NCBI GenBank assembly: GCA_027574665.1
Contig: CM050654.1
Location: 21,582,222 to 21,646,221, forward strand
Source of the DNA: Rhynochetos jubatus
Taxonomy: Eukaryota > Chordata > Aves > Eurypygiformes > Rhynochetidae
DNA length: 64,000 nucleotides
Reading direction: 5' to 3'
The translations under genes and the position numbers were made by a program. Numbering within the stretch: position 1 is the stretch's first letter; the number at the start of each line of letters is the position of its first letter. Of this stretch, positions 47,489-58,692 are shown in pieces. The notes under the pieces are model-generated. The model had not been told where the DNA came from. It searched no databases and saw only the letters and a program-made list of their open reading frames with translations.

Positions 47489-48033
47489 AGGTGACTTAGT
47501 ACTATGCAAGGATTGAATGACTCTTTTTCACAGGTGGACGAGACACCATGTAACAGGTCAATATATGCCAACTTAAAATGCTGTGGTGCATGTGAGTGCA
47601 GTATAGCAAGCTAGCGTGGTAAATTACTACAACAGTTGAGTTCATTCTTTTCAGAAAAACAGACAGCATAGTTTAGTGTTCTCCAGAAGATACTGCAAAT
47701 CCCTCTTCCTACCTAATGTTCAATATATAAATTTGTAATAGGATGCATAACATATTCATGTTGTGTCAGTTGAGCGCTAACATCATGTAAAACAAATGCT
47801 CTTGTTTTTCTCTCAGAAAGCTGCTATCAGTACTATTTGGACTTTATGCTGAAGCTGTGCAGAACAATTTTAGAGAAGAGAGGTAATTGTGCGGAACTTG
47901 AAAAACAGGGAAAAAGCTGTCCGATCCACTGCACGCAGTGGGACTGGAGGAGTGCTCACACGGTCTGATAGTATTCCTTCTGTCATACCTGAATTCTACA
48001 TTAAGGCATTTAAAAGCAGGTACTTTCTCAAAT

Positions 48034-48068
48034 GATAATTTCCCAGAATAGCATCTTCCAGCTCCCAC
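48034..48068 (-). repeat. 35-nt duplicated element, proximal copy
   Basis: Proximal partner of the repeat at 47064-47098, inside the shortest plausible CYBRD1 3' UTR. Differences between the copies are single substitutions. Confidence 0.75.
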
Positions 48069-49848
48069 CATACACCAATACTAGGTGAGTCCCAGTCATC
48101 CACAAACATATGTATGTGAAAACAGAACTCTGGGGTGTAGTCCTTGAGTGCCAATGGTACAGCAGAAAAGTTTTTCAAATCATTTACTATGTTAGCTTTC
48201 TATGCTGCATTCACCAAATAATTGTTATTACAAATCAAGAAACAAAGCACAGGAACTGGGGTGCTTCTTGTGAAAGAAGATCCAAAATAGCTCATGACCA
48301 AAACTGTTTGTACTAATGCAACACTGAACTACAACAATTGCATATTTGCTAAAGTTTAATGTGTTTAAACATTTTAGAAAGCTGAAGTAGATAAAAATTC
48401 ATGTAGTTTTTTTACAAAAATAGTCAATTGTTTGCTGACTGAAACTGTCTATATTATATCATGAAGAGTGGTTAATTTGGACTTGTAGTGGGCTCTGCAG
48501 GTTTTAAGAGAGATTATAATAGAAAGGCTCATAATTTTGCACATGTACAATCAAAATAATCTAATTATTCTTCTATAGTAGTAAAAAATAATAGTTTATA
48601 TCTGAAAATAATGAATGAGCGTAATACATTGATAGTCCAATTATGAGAAAGAGCTACAAAAATAAAGTGCCAGTAGAGTCTCAAACGGCATTATTTAATT
48701 TCAAATTTAAAAAGTCATAATGTTTATACAGTTTGCTTATAGACTAAAGTATGTCTTCATGCCCATGACGATGATTTGACAGTAGTGTGGAGATACCAAA
48801 ACTGGCTTTCAGCTAATGGGTAGCATTTTAATCAAATCAGCAAAGCTCAGCTGTTTCTTGGAGGCAGCACTTCTCACTTCAAGCTCCTTTCTTCTGTGAG
48901 ACTGCTAGCAGTCTTCTCTGCTTTCTAACCTAATTTCTAGTCTAGTGCCATAAAACAATAGAACTGTGCAATCAAATAACGATAGTAAAATGCTGCCTTC
49001 TGGGATAAAAGGAAGACTTGGGTTAAGTGATACATATTTTTTTTCTAAGTGTGTAGCTATAGCTTTCCAAGTAAGACAAATTCTGCATTTGGATGTCTAA
49101 AAAGTTACTTAGATTTTAGTAACGATCGCACATAATCCAAGGCCAGATGTTGCCTGTATACAATATATTTGGTAGAGTTGGTTAAAAAGTTAACAGATAC
49201 ATGCTCATTAAAAACAAACCAAACCAAAAACATAGAAGTTGTTAAAGGAAGTGTAACATTTAATGAAGATTCCAGACAAACTTTCACTTCTTTTTTTTTG
49301 ATTCAAAATTTTAGACCAAGTATTTTTATGGTGCAAGTCTGTAAAGTGCTGAATGACCTCAAATCCCATACATCGTAGCAGCTGATAAGGGGGTAAATCA
49401 GCTTGAGAAATCAGGGCCTTAAGAAAGTGAACATTACTGGAAAAATGATGTGTGACAAACTAAATTCTGCTAATACTTCGTGACTGTGATTCATAACCTG
49501 CAAAATCACTCAGAACAAAATTTAGTCTCAACCTTGTTAACTTTTCATGACGGTAAGAGACATAACCATTAAATTAAGAAGTGATATGGAAAACATTTTC
49601 CAATTATGTGATTTTCTCATTAAGTGATGTCATTCATGCTCTCATTTTTTAAATGAGGACTGAGCATGAACCAACGTAATACGTTTGGAACTTACTGGAA
49701 TTTAAATTTGTATGCAGAAAACTTGAGTATCTTTGAGCAAGCCATACTGAAAATAAAACCTCAACCTTTTTACATGTCGATGTAACTAAATTGGAAGGAA
49801 CCAGCGGGGCTTGACAGTATAGCAGTACTGTTATTCTGTGTATTTTCT

Positions 49849-50149
49849 TTACATAGTTGATCGTTGGCCTGCTTCATCAAGCTTGAGGTTTTGTTTTCTG
49901 GCTGCTTCACTAGTGATCCTCAGATCAGATTTATCTGCATTGCTACTGTCTGTCATTGTAGATTCTGCTTCTGTGCCTTCAGGAGTTCCTCCAATGGGCC
50001 GCAGAACTTTAGCATTCTCTTCTGGGGGACGCTTCCAATGGGGCCTGCTCGCCATCCACAAAATAAGCGCCCCAAATATGACAAGCAGAAGTCCAAGACA
50101 GTTGACAAAAGTTGCCTCTGGTGGGGATGCATTATACTGAGGTTTTTTC
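49849..50149 (-). CDS. CYBRD1: CYBRD1 exon 4, last coding exon (residues 184-283)
   Basis: After the acceptor TTTCCAAAG it encodes [20 protein letters not shown], the sixth transmembrane helix [13 protein letters not shown], and a hydrophilic cytosolic tail ending in [11 protein letters not shown] and TAA (49849-49851). The preceding intron is only 189 bp. An NAS sequon (N190) sits in the short loop before the last helix. Confidence 0.95.
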
Positions 50150-53100
50150 CTTTGGAAAGGAAAAAAAAGTCAGTTGTTTTAAAGATAATCCTGGTCTAAA
50201 CCAGCAGTCTCCTGCTAGGTAGGAGGTCTTTTTAAAACAGAGCAAAACAATGTCCCAACACTAGACATTGTTCTGTGCAAACAGAAGTACAGTTTGCAAT
50301 GAATTATATTAATAAACAAGTGAAAAAAAAATACTTACAATGAAAAGATAAGCTTTTCTGTGATTCCCATGAGAGCTGTTGCAATCACCGTTGCAAAGAT
50401 GGTAAGACCGGAATAAGCATGTATTGGCATGAGAGCTGCTCGGAGAGGAACTGGAGCAAAAGGGAGCAGAAAGACAGCAAACCCCAAGAAAAGCTAAAAC
50501 CAAAACAGATTCATAGTTAAAGCTACATGGGAAGCAAGCTGTACTTCTCAAGCAGAATAAAAGTCATAATAAAAGTTCCATTTTGGGATGTCTTCAGGTA
50601 CAAGTTTGAAAAGAATTGGCATTTTTCTTTCTGAATGTGTTTCCCTTCAAAACCAAATCAATATTCCTGGATTAGCACCTGGGAAGCAGACATGGAATAT
50701 TTTATAAGTAATCCCACCTAATATCAGTGTCCAAACTTATCGGTAATGCTGAAATTGCAAGCAAAGTACCGGAAATATAAGTCTTCAATGTCACTAATTC
50801 AGTAGTACATTAAATGTAAGAGTAGCTACATTTTTACAGTCTCTTCAAGTCCTGTTTTCTGCCTCTGTTACAGATTTACACATAAATGAAGATCAGAAGG
50901 TAATTTAACCTTCTGTCTTGTGTGGATTAAATAATTTTACTTTATTAGAGTTGTGGTTAAGTACATGTCTTTAGAAGGGCAACAGTCTACATCTCAATAT
51001 ATCAATCAGTTGGCATTTACAGAGTCAAGATATGCGTGGATGTGAAGTTATTCAGGGGATGTGAGTCCTCCCATTAGCCGTAATTTTGTGATGGAAGATA
51101 ACCCATCATGTCACATGGTTTCAGTCACAGGCTTGCCCAGTAATACTGAGGTTGCAGCCCTTCTTTAGTTTGTCCTACCATTACTCACCCCTACTGCTAA
51201 ATTAAAAATAGTGCACGCATTTGTATTTAATCTTAATTTCCAGTCTCAGTCCTTGTTTTGTCTTTCCATGCTGGATTAAAGAGCCTGGTATTTTCTCCCT
51301 GGGAAGCTTTTTAATACATTTTAAACAAGACAGTTCTTAATCTTCTTTAGATCTGCTAAGCAGTTGGAACATTTTGTGTCTTTCACTGAAAGATAGTTTT
51401 TCCAGCTCTCAAATTACTTTTCCAGATTCTTTTAATACCTTAAAAAAATATTCCATAGTATTTAATTAGTTTTGATAATGCCATATATGGAGGCTAAGAT
51501 GATCTCTTATCACAGAATTAACTTTTCCTTTTGTCACAGTATCGTAAGAATTCATTTTGAGCTTCATGTCATCTTTGAGTACTTCTTTCCAGAGACACTG
51601 CTTTTCAAACCAGTCTCCATTTTGCAATTCTGCCCTATCCTTAAATTTATGTCCTTGTGCTACACTGTATTAACATATATTTGGCTTAAATACAATATTT
51701 ACATTATTGTTCCTGGAGGCATAGTATTATGGGAGCATCTCCCCCAGTATGTTTTCAGTTCTGAGACTGACATACCATTTCTGTCAAATGACAAGTGTCT
51801 CCTCCACTAACAGATAGTGCTGTTTTTTCACAGTGCTCAATCACTCAACAAACATCAGTGTCTGACTGGGGACTTACATCCCAGTTTGAAGGAAGTAACA
51901 CCACAGTTCTATTGATGAGACAGATAAGGCATTAAGTGCCATTGATCATGTTTATACTAGCAAAATTAAAGTTGAATTAAGATCTTATTCACAATTCTTT
52001 GTTTTAACCATTAGAAAAAATGCTGATACTGTAGCACAGATTTCCCTACAATAACTGCATCATTAAGACATGGAAGATCTTAACATTGTTCCTTTTTATT
52101 CATTAGCTGTTGTTCAACTATAAAGAATATACTCAACAATGCTGCAATACGCTTTCTTTTTTTTAAGTGTTAAAATCCCTATTTCAATACTATTTCCTGT
52201 ACTTGCCTGAGCAGTGAAGGACAAAAGTCCAGAACCCAAATCCCTCAGCTAGGGAATTTTTGTGCTTGATCACCAGATATTTAAGTCTTTTTTTTTTTTC
52301 CTTAGTGTTTTGGAAAAAAAAATAAGAATCACAATTTGAAGGAAAAAAATAAATTTCCATAGTATAATAAGATATAGGCAGAAACATCACATCTGTATGT
52401 CTACACTAAGTGTCAGGGCATGCCTGCTCTTCTATGCCAAATGCAAAACATACTAAGTTAGCTCATTTTAGATTATGATAACTGTCATGCTCTGCCAACA
52501 GGAGCAGTTAAAAGCATGCACACAAACATTTATCAAAGTTTTGCTGACTCGGGAAAACTGGTTAGCCATTCAGATGTCAGAGCCTTTAGATCTGCACTGC
52601 TCCCTGCTGCACTTGTTCTGCTGATAAATAAAAGTCTTAAGGCCAAGAAGTGACTACTTAAAATTGTGATAGCTGGAAAAGAAGAAAAACAATTACTTCA
52701 TCTGAGACTTCCTTAAGCAAAGCTCTAACTGTATTTAAATATGCTGCCAACAAACCAAATCACTTGCTTTAACTTCAGCAGTTTATAGAGCTTTGAAACA
52801 CACTACTGTATAACTGAAGTGTAAATAAACTGCCATTATCCCAACAAATAAATAAAATATTCTTTAAAATACATTTTTCTTTGAAGTCAAGGATCCAGTA
52901 TTTCCACATTTACATGCTTATTTGCCAAATCACAGAATGTAACATCAGTATCCCAGTAGTTAGAGGGTATTAGTAAGGGCCTATTGTGCTTGAATTACTC
53001 AACACATTCTTCAAATTTACAGCTTGTTTATAAATACAGTTAGATTCTAACCTGGAGAGAATAAAATATAAGAGCAGTCAGCCCAATCCAGCTGTGCAGA

Positions 53101-56100
53101 CTGTACATGTTAGGAATGTTCTTGGAATTGTGGTATTCAAACACGGCTACCATAGAAACAATTGCAAGAATCATAGCTATGGTATTTAATCCAGCATGTA
53201 TGAACTTCATTAGGAGTTTGCTGCACTTCCAGGTCCAGGGCAACCTGTACACAATAACAGCTGAAGAAAGAACAGAAACAAGATTTTATGCTTTATAGAA
53301 TAACTTCTCTCAGATTTTAAGACCATGCATCATTCACATAGTTCCATTGTAAATTACAGGAATAGCCAACCTTTAATCCTCTAAAAAAAAAGTCTATTAA
53401 AAGGCTGCTTCTCTAGACATAGCACAACATACTCCAAATATACAACTGAGACTTAAATATAGCTTTTAGGGACATTTTCTAATAGAAAAACCTAAGCATG
53501 TTTCAAAACAAGAACAGTAGACAACTTGGTGTTATATTTACTCATTCCTTAACTGATCGAACAGAGATTCTGCATAGGATTTTGATTTTTTAAACTCTAG
53601 CAGACACTGGTTTTGTCCAGGCTGAACAAACCAACAATTTCTAGTGATCTAACCTCAGATGGTCCATAAGAACAACTCAGCCCTGAGCTGCTTCTTGCCA
53701 AGAAGTATTTCTGACTGGCACGTGCTGCATGTGCTTTAGAGGTGTTGTGGATTGCTCATGAGATGCCTTCCACCCTAGAAGGCACCCAGTGTGGTTCTGT
53801 GAGTGCACTGGGTGTCACCTCACAGCTGCCAGAATGGAATGTGCCTCTTCACTCTTTCTATTTCCTGCCTTGCTCCTTCTTGGCTGACTCTGTTGCTTAC
53901 CTTCAGCAAGTTCTGAGTGCCCACTAGAGTCTTTGGGAACCACTGTAACACAGAATGGACAGGTGCCCATCTGATTTCAAAGGGACCAAAACTAAGATCA
54001 TCAAGGCCTCTTCACAAGTTGCCTGTGATGAGATCCTTACAGCTCAGCAGTCATTTGCCCTTCCAATTTTTGAGAATTTTACAGCCCACTGGATACTAGA
54101 AACTCCAGGAATTAGCTATTTTTCCTTTGAACAGATGTTTTGTTCTGTTTGAAGCAGAAGTAATCAGGTTTGTCAGATAACTCAGAGAAAGCATTATCTT
54201 TAGATGTGATTTCAACATGAAAGTGAATGCCAACTTTAAAATAGATTTGCAGTCCTTCTCCTTGCTCTTGTACATAGTCCGCCATGTCCCTTCTCCCATC
54301 TATGGCACTTCTGAGACCCTTTGTGCAGATAATTCAACTTTCTATTCCGGCACAAACTGTACTTGGGGTGGGGGGGGGGGGGGGGGGGTGGAATGGAGGG
54401 GTGGGTGTTAGTTTTCTGCTAGTTGAATTAAATCAGTTTATGGGTCTGAGAAGGGCCAGAGTTGACACAAACAAACCAATAGGAAGATGAAGTCTGAGTC
54501 AAGGAGAAAGCTGAAAGGGAGAAGTGGAGGAAAAAAGTAGGAATATTTCAGCCACAGTGAGCTGTTAGATTGTCTAACACACCTAGGTAATTCATCCATA
54601 AAGATCAAACTGACTCTAATGTGGCAGGCCAGGATTTTTCCTTCTTTTCTCTCTAAGAACTCTTAAGTAACATTCCTGTTGTATTCCTTTATTAATATAC
54701 TGCTGATGTTAGGCTACATCCTCATGTTTTAAGCCTGTTTAAAATACAGGTTACATGATATTTATAAATAATATATGATGAGGAATATTAATTGTGCAAG
54801 CATCTCCCAAGACTTAGTGTCAATCTACAACTTTATTGTAGAGTTTACACATGACTCATAAGCAGTAGAAGACTGATCTGAATATGGGAGACAAAGACTA
54901 CCCTACCCTCCTTGTTCTGACTCACTATTCAATCTTCTACAACCCCCAAAACCACCATGCTGCTTCTCAGTCTGCAACAGAGATTGTCACATCTCTGTAG
55001 AAAAAAAATATTCTTTTATTAGATGAGTAATGGGAAATCCTTAAAAATAATTTATTTCACATTTTATTTTGATGGGTTTCTTAATTAGTCCTTTGGGAGA
55101 TAACCAAACATTATCATTTGCAGGCCAAGCACAAACTAGTATGCAAATACTTCTTTGGAGCATGCCCTGTGTCATTTTTCAACATTTCCACAGGTAAAAT
55201 AAGATATAATTCCTTATTTACTTACTTAACCCATTCTGTCACACTACTATTCCTTCAAGCCCTTCTTAAAACTTTTTCCTTATGTTTTTTTTCCTGTCAT
55301 CTTATTTTCAGACACACTGCTGTACTAATATACACACAGTCCTATTGCCCGTGTTTTTCCCACTTCAAGTCTAGAAAATCATTTGGACAATTACTGTGCA
55401 CTGACAGTGTTCTGTCAGGTATCATTTACCTATAGGTGCTGATCCACAAATAGTAAGTATTAATATGAACACGCCTACAGCTTTTTCATTTGGTTGACAA
55501 GATACATACAACACACTTATCAGGGCACATCTGCTTCCCAATATGCACATCATTACAGTCATCCCTTCTACCACCTACATACCAACAATACAACATTTCT
55601 ACCCTTTGTGTAGACTTTAATGAACTCAAGAAACAGTTGATTCGGTTATTATTTCAAATTCTGCACACCAGTTTAAGATATTCATTAGCTATTCCTTTCT
55701 ACTCTGAACTACTTAAAGACATCAATCTCTTGTATGTGTGCAATGAGGTATCCTATTCCCCAGTCTCACCCAAATTACTTTGTATTAAATGGCAGACTTC
55801 TGTCAGCCAAATGTGAATCGGATTAACAGTGGTACCTTATCTCTTGATATTTCATCTGGTGTACTACAATGTTTCTTCATTCTCTGACTTTGCTTTTCTT
55901 GCTATGCAATAGGATTTCCTCCCTCAAAAATGCTCAGTTATCAATGAATTCCTTGTATATGTTCCTTTTTTTGAGCTATGGTAAACTTCCATTTAGTTTA
56001 CATACATCCTTACCTACACAAGGCTTGAGGCAACATCCTTTCTCAGTGACACAGGGACAAACTGAGTTGCAGAGGAAAAAAATAAAAATGTGTAGGAAAA

Positions 56101-58211
56101 AGCTGCAGAAAACCTCCCCCTATTTTGTTCAAAAAGTCTGTGCTTACATAAAATAAAGTATGTTGATCACAGTAAGTAGTATAGATCTTAATGAGGTCAA
56201 CAGTTGCTTATTTATAGCCTGAAATTACACTTCCCATGACCTACTGAGCAATATTATGTAAACCAGCTTCAAAATACTGTTTATAGCTCAATAGTAATTT
56301 TTAACTGGAAGCCACAAAACCAAGAACACACGCCACTCGCACTGAAAAACTGAAATTTGCAGCTGATGTTCAAATCACAACATGCCCTTCATAGCCAGAA
56401 CTAGACAGCCACCCACTCCTGCATCTTCCAACCTCTGACTGGCTGGGCTCCTGCTGAAGAGCGAGCAAGCGAGCACACGTGATGCAAACAACGTGTTCCA
56501 CTGGAATGAATGTCCGGATGTGCTGGACAAGTTTTCTGGCTGGATGACTGCAATATATCATGCAGTGCTGAAGCAAATGTAAACAAGATTATTAAAAACT
56601 AAATTCTAAGTTTGTCCACACAAAATATAGTTTGTCTTCTGTGACAAAGAAAAAATACTCCTGCTCACATTTATACCGTAAGTCACCAGCAGTTCTTCAT
56701 TACTTAACAACTGTAAAATCTTCCCTGTCCTCTCCCCAAGAAAGTCAGTAGTAAAACTGGGGGAGAATTTCCACTGTTCTCTGCAGTATTTATTTGCCCT
56801 TGTTGGAGACTTTACTAATGTTTCACTTAGTTCCTTTCATGTTGAAACTATCAAGGATTTTGCCAATGACTTTATAAAAAATACTGTTGGAAGCTGTTAT
56901 CTGTGTCAAATTTCCCCATTAGTTTTAATGATATTAGCACAAACTGACAGTCCCAAACGTCAGGATTTTTAAGGTACAGTCCAGTGCCCTTATTTTTGCA
57001 GTATTCAGCTCTACTTTAAATATATTCACAGGCTAGATAAGCCCCTCTGTGGTGCTCTATCATTATCTGCTTTTTAAACCTTTACTGAGAGCACTGCATT
57101 TTTTCTTTCCTGAACTGATAGCCTTTATCACTTATAGTGTGTCTAACTTAGTGGTTTTCTTGGAATTAGCCAATTACACTAACAGCAAAACACAGTTCAA
57201 ACTCCAGTATTCCTGTTGGCCTGAAGGAGCAGCCCTTGCACTTGAGAACTAACATAGTAATTGTGTGGGGTGGAAAAAAGGATACTGTTCACGTTTTAAG
57301 TGTAATGGGAACCATTTAAAAGGCTGTCCAAGGCTGAACCCTATGCAATCCGAAGGTCATACACTCTATTAAAAAAACCCAGAAAACATCACTCCATCAT
57401 AACCATGGTACATTACTTAGGCAACAGAATTAAGAATGAATTTAAAAGACATATTTTACAAAGTAATTTACGCTAAGTCTGGGCTGATGAATTACATTTT
57501 AATGATGCTTGTGATAATGCACTTTCTCTGGCACAAACCGCGTTCCTGGATCTAGCTTCAGTGGTACTGAACTTTCCTTTCTCCTCTTGGGACACGGGAG
57601 AGAGCCAAAAGAGTGAAACTTTCCTAGGGCAGCACTTGTGGCATTTCGATTCCCAGCTTGCATAAATGCGGGCTGACTAGGAAAACACACCTCGCAAGCG
57701 TTACTCAGAGTGCAAGGCAATCCCAGGCCAGGGTAAACAAGTGCTTGCAGAAAAAAACCACGTACAGCAGTTTGGGCTTGGTACAAGGGACTCTTTGTCC
57801 CTTCTCGGGGAGCGCTGGCTCTCCTGAACCGCTCCGCCGTCCACCGCGGACCGCTGCGTTCCCCTTGCCCCCGCTCCCGTCCGCGCCCCGCCGCGACGCC
57901 TCCGCCCCGCGCCCCGCTGCCCGCAGCCCCGGCTCCACGCAGCCCCGGCTCCCCCGCAGCTCCACGTCGCGCCGGCCCGGCCCGCCCCCTCCGTGCCAGC
58001 CCCGGACTCGGTCCCCTGACGCACCGATGCCCTGGATGAAGACGAAGCCCGTGATGATGAGGACGGGATGCCAGTTGAACTCCCGCTCGCTGCCGTCCCA
58101 GCTCAGCCCTTCGCGGTAGTGGAAGACCCAGACGAGGGAGAAGATGACCGACACGAAGCCGACTAGCAGCGCCGAGACCAGCAGCGCCAAGAAACGCCCG
58201 TAGCCCTCCAT
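49849..58211 (-). CDS. CYBRD1: Duodenal cytochrome b (cytochrome b reductase 1), complete
   Basis: This gene encodes an ascorbate-dependent transmembrane ferric reductase of the cytochrome b561 family, which reduces Fe(III) at the cell surface ahead of iron import. Exons in transcript order are 58025-58211, 53052-53260, 50339-50493 and 49849-50149; all introns are GT-AG and phases fit. The sum is 852 bp, 283 residues plus stop, against 286 in human. Six hydrophobic segments are visible. The four heme-ligand histidines are present: H48 (NWHPV), H84 (FIHAG), H118 (SLHSW) and H157 (PIHAY). The cytosolic tail ends [10 protein letters not shown] as in mammals. The start ATG has A at -3 and G at +4, and an in-frame TAA lies upstream near 58,487. 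The protein starts MEGYGRF where human has MAMEGYWRF. Confidence 0.97.
50339..50493 (-). CDS. CYBRD1: CYBRD1 exon 3 (residues 133-184)
   Basis: It encodes [20 protein letters not shown], then [10 protein letters not shown] with heme ligand H157, and [17 protein letters not shown]. The acceptor is GTTTTAG and the donor TT|GTAAGT, phase 2. Human has PWAP where this has PFAP. Confidence 0.95.
50494..53051 (-). other. CYBRD1: CYBRD1 intron 2, no recognised content
   Basis: AT-rich intron of 2,558 bp. I see only short homopolymer runs (T run near 52,290) and no repeat family or extra exon. Confidence 0.7.
53052..53260 (-). CDS. CYBRD1: CYBRD1 exon 2 (residues 63-132)
   Basis: The acceptor TTCTTCAG is followed by [20 protein letters not shown], then IHAGLN with heme ligand H84, a transmembrane helix, and MYSLHSWIG with H118. 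The donor is CAG|GTTAGA, phase 0. The basic loop around R68 and K77 corresponds to the cytosolic ascorbate-binding side in the human protein. Confidence 0.96.
53261..58024 (-). other. CYBRD1: CYBRD1 intron 1
   Basis: This intron of 4.8 kb contains a G19 run at 54370-54388 followed by more G-rich sequence to about 54409, a pair of ACGTG cores at 56477-56481 and 56491-56495, and a CpG-rich start. Frames within it, for instance 56370-56576, are not exons that I can support. Confidence 0.7.
54362..54409. repeat. Poly(G) tract, G19 with G-rich flank
   Basis: Nineteen consecutive G at 54370-54388 lie within a G-rich 48 bp on the plus strand, which is the template strand for CYBRD1. It can form quadruplexes in DNA and is likely to vary in length or to be misread by sequencers. 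Confidence 0.9.
58025..58211 (-). CDS. CYBRD1: CYBRD1 exon 1 (residues 1-62)
   Basis: It encodes [20 protein letters not shown], the first transmembrane helix, then [10 protein letters not shown] and the heme histidine in FNWHPV (H48), ending TGFVFIQGI. The donor is ATCG|GTGCGT, phase 1. The upstream in-frame stretch has no ATG back to a stop, so this start is preferred. Confidence 0.96.
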
Positions 58212-58605
58212 CTTCCGAGCCCCGAGCACGGCAGCGAGCGCCGCGAAGGAGGGGCCGGACGGGCGGGCGGGGTCGGGGTCGGCGCCGGGCCCGAGCCGGA
58301 GTCGGAGTCGGAGTCGGGGGAGCGGCGGGCGGTGCCGCACGCTGCCCGCCTGGCGGGGACGCCCTGCCGCAGGGGCGGGAGCGGGGCGGCAGTCCGCGCC
58401 CCTGCGCCCTGCCCGGCGTCGGGCCGGCGTCCCTCGGCGGTCAGAGCACTTCTTTTTCACGAGGAGGGTGTTGCGCTTTTTTTTTTACAAGCCGGTTCCC
58501 TCGCCTTCAGAACTCCGCCTCGGAAAAGCCGTTTCTGTGTCCCCCGGCAGGGCGCCGGCCCCACAGCTCCCCCCCTGGCCCCGGCACTGCAGAGAGAGGG
58601 TTGAG

Positions 58606-58626
58606 GTGTGGGTCTGGCGCACGTGG
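58606..58626 (-). promoter_or_regulatory. CYBRD1: Candidate hypoxia response element, CYBRD1 promoter
   Basis: The sense strand reads CCACGTGCGCC with the HIF core ACGTG, and CACAC follows nine bases after the core, resembling the ancillary sequence of known HREs. It is about 400 bp upstream of the ATG. CACGTG is also a generic E-box for USF or MYC/MAX, so the HIF reading is inference backed by the known HIF-2 control of mammalian CYBRD1. Confidence 0.45.
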
Positions 58627-58687
58627 GGGTAGCGGAGGTTGGTGGGTGTGGGGAGTGAGGACAGCGGCGGGCGGCAGGCATTGACAG

Positions 58688-58692
58688 ACGTG
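58688..58692 (+). promoter_or_regulatory. CYBRD1: Second ACGTG core upstream of CYBRD1
   Basis: GACGTGCC lies on the plus strand 63 bp beyond the first core, at the edge of the CpG island. One 5-bp core alone is weak evidence; it is listed because of its nearness to the first. Confidence 0.3.

Larger units (their letters stand above)
46055..49848 (-). other. CYBRD1: Probable 3' UTR of CYBRD1 (distal limit uncertain)
   Basis: The sequence after the stop codon has no gene of its own and contains AATAAA hexamers on the sense strand at 47488-47483, 46842-46837, 46713-46708 and 46080-46075. The UTR would be 2.4 to 3.8 kb long, similar to the long human one as I recall it. It carries two copies of a 35-nt element (47064-47098 and 48034-48068). 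I looked for an iron-responsive element and found none. Confidence 0.45.
57780..58690. promoter_or_regulatory. CYBRD1: CpG island promoter of CYBRD1
   Basis: About 0.9 kb of CpG-dense DNA covers exon 1 and its upstream side. It has GC boxes near 58,255-58,285 (GGGCGGGCGGGG), a short GGAGTC triplication near 58,297-58,316 and an A10 run on the sense strand at 58477-58486. Transcription probably starts between 58,212 and 58,460. Two ACGTG cores lie just upstream. Confidence 0.8.

Noticed and set aside
46055..49848. Iron-responsive element in the CYBRD1 3' UTR
   Set aside because: CAGTG words occur on the sense strand near 47,055, 47,095, 47,330, 47,940 and 48,325, but none has the five paired bases on each side that an IRE needs.
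56370..56576. Extra CYBRD1 exon in intron 1
   Set aside because: The exons at 58025 and 53260 join perfectly in frame, and the translation here resembles nothing in the family.
58212..58460. In-frame N-terminal extension of CYBRD1 by 83 codons
   Set aside because: It has no ATG, begins at GTG just after an in-frame TAA near 58,487 and is Arg/Pro/Ala-rich; the ATG at 58211 matches the mammalian start and has a strong context.
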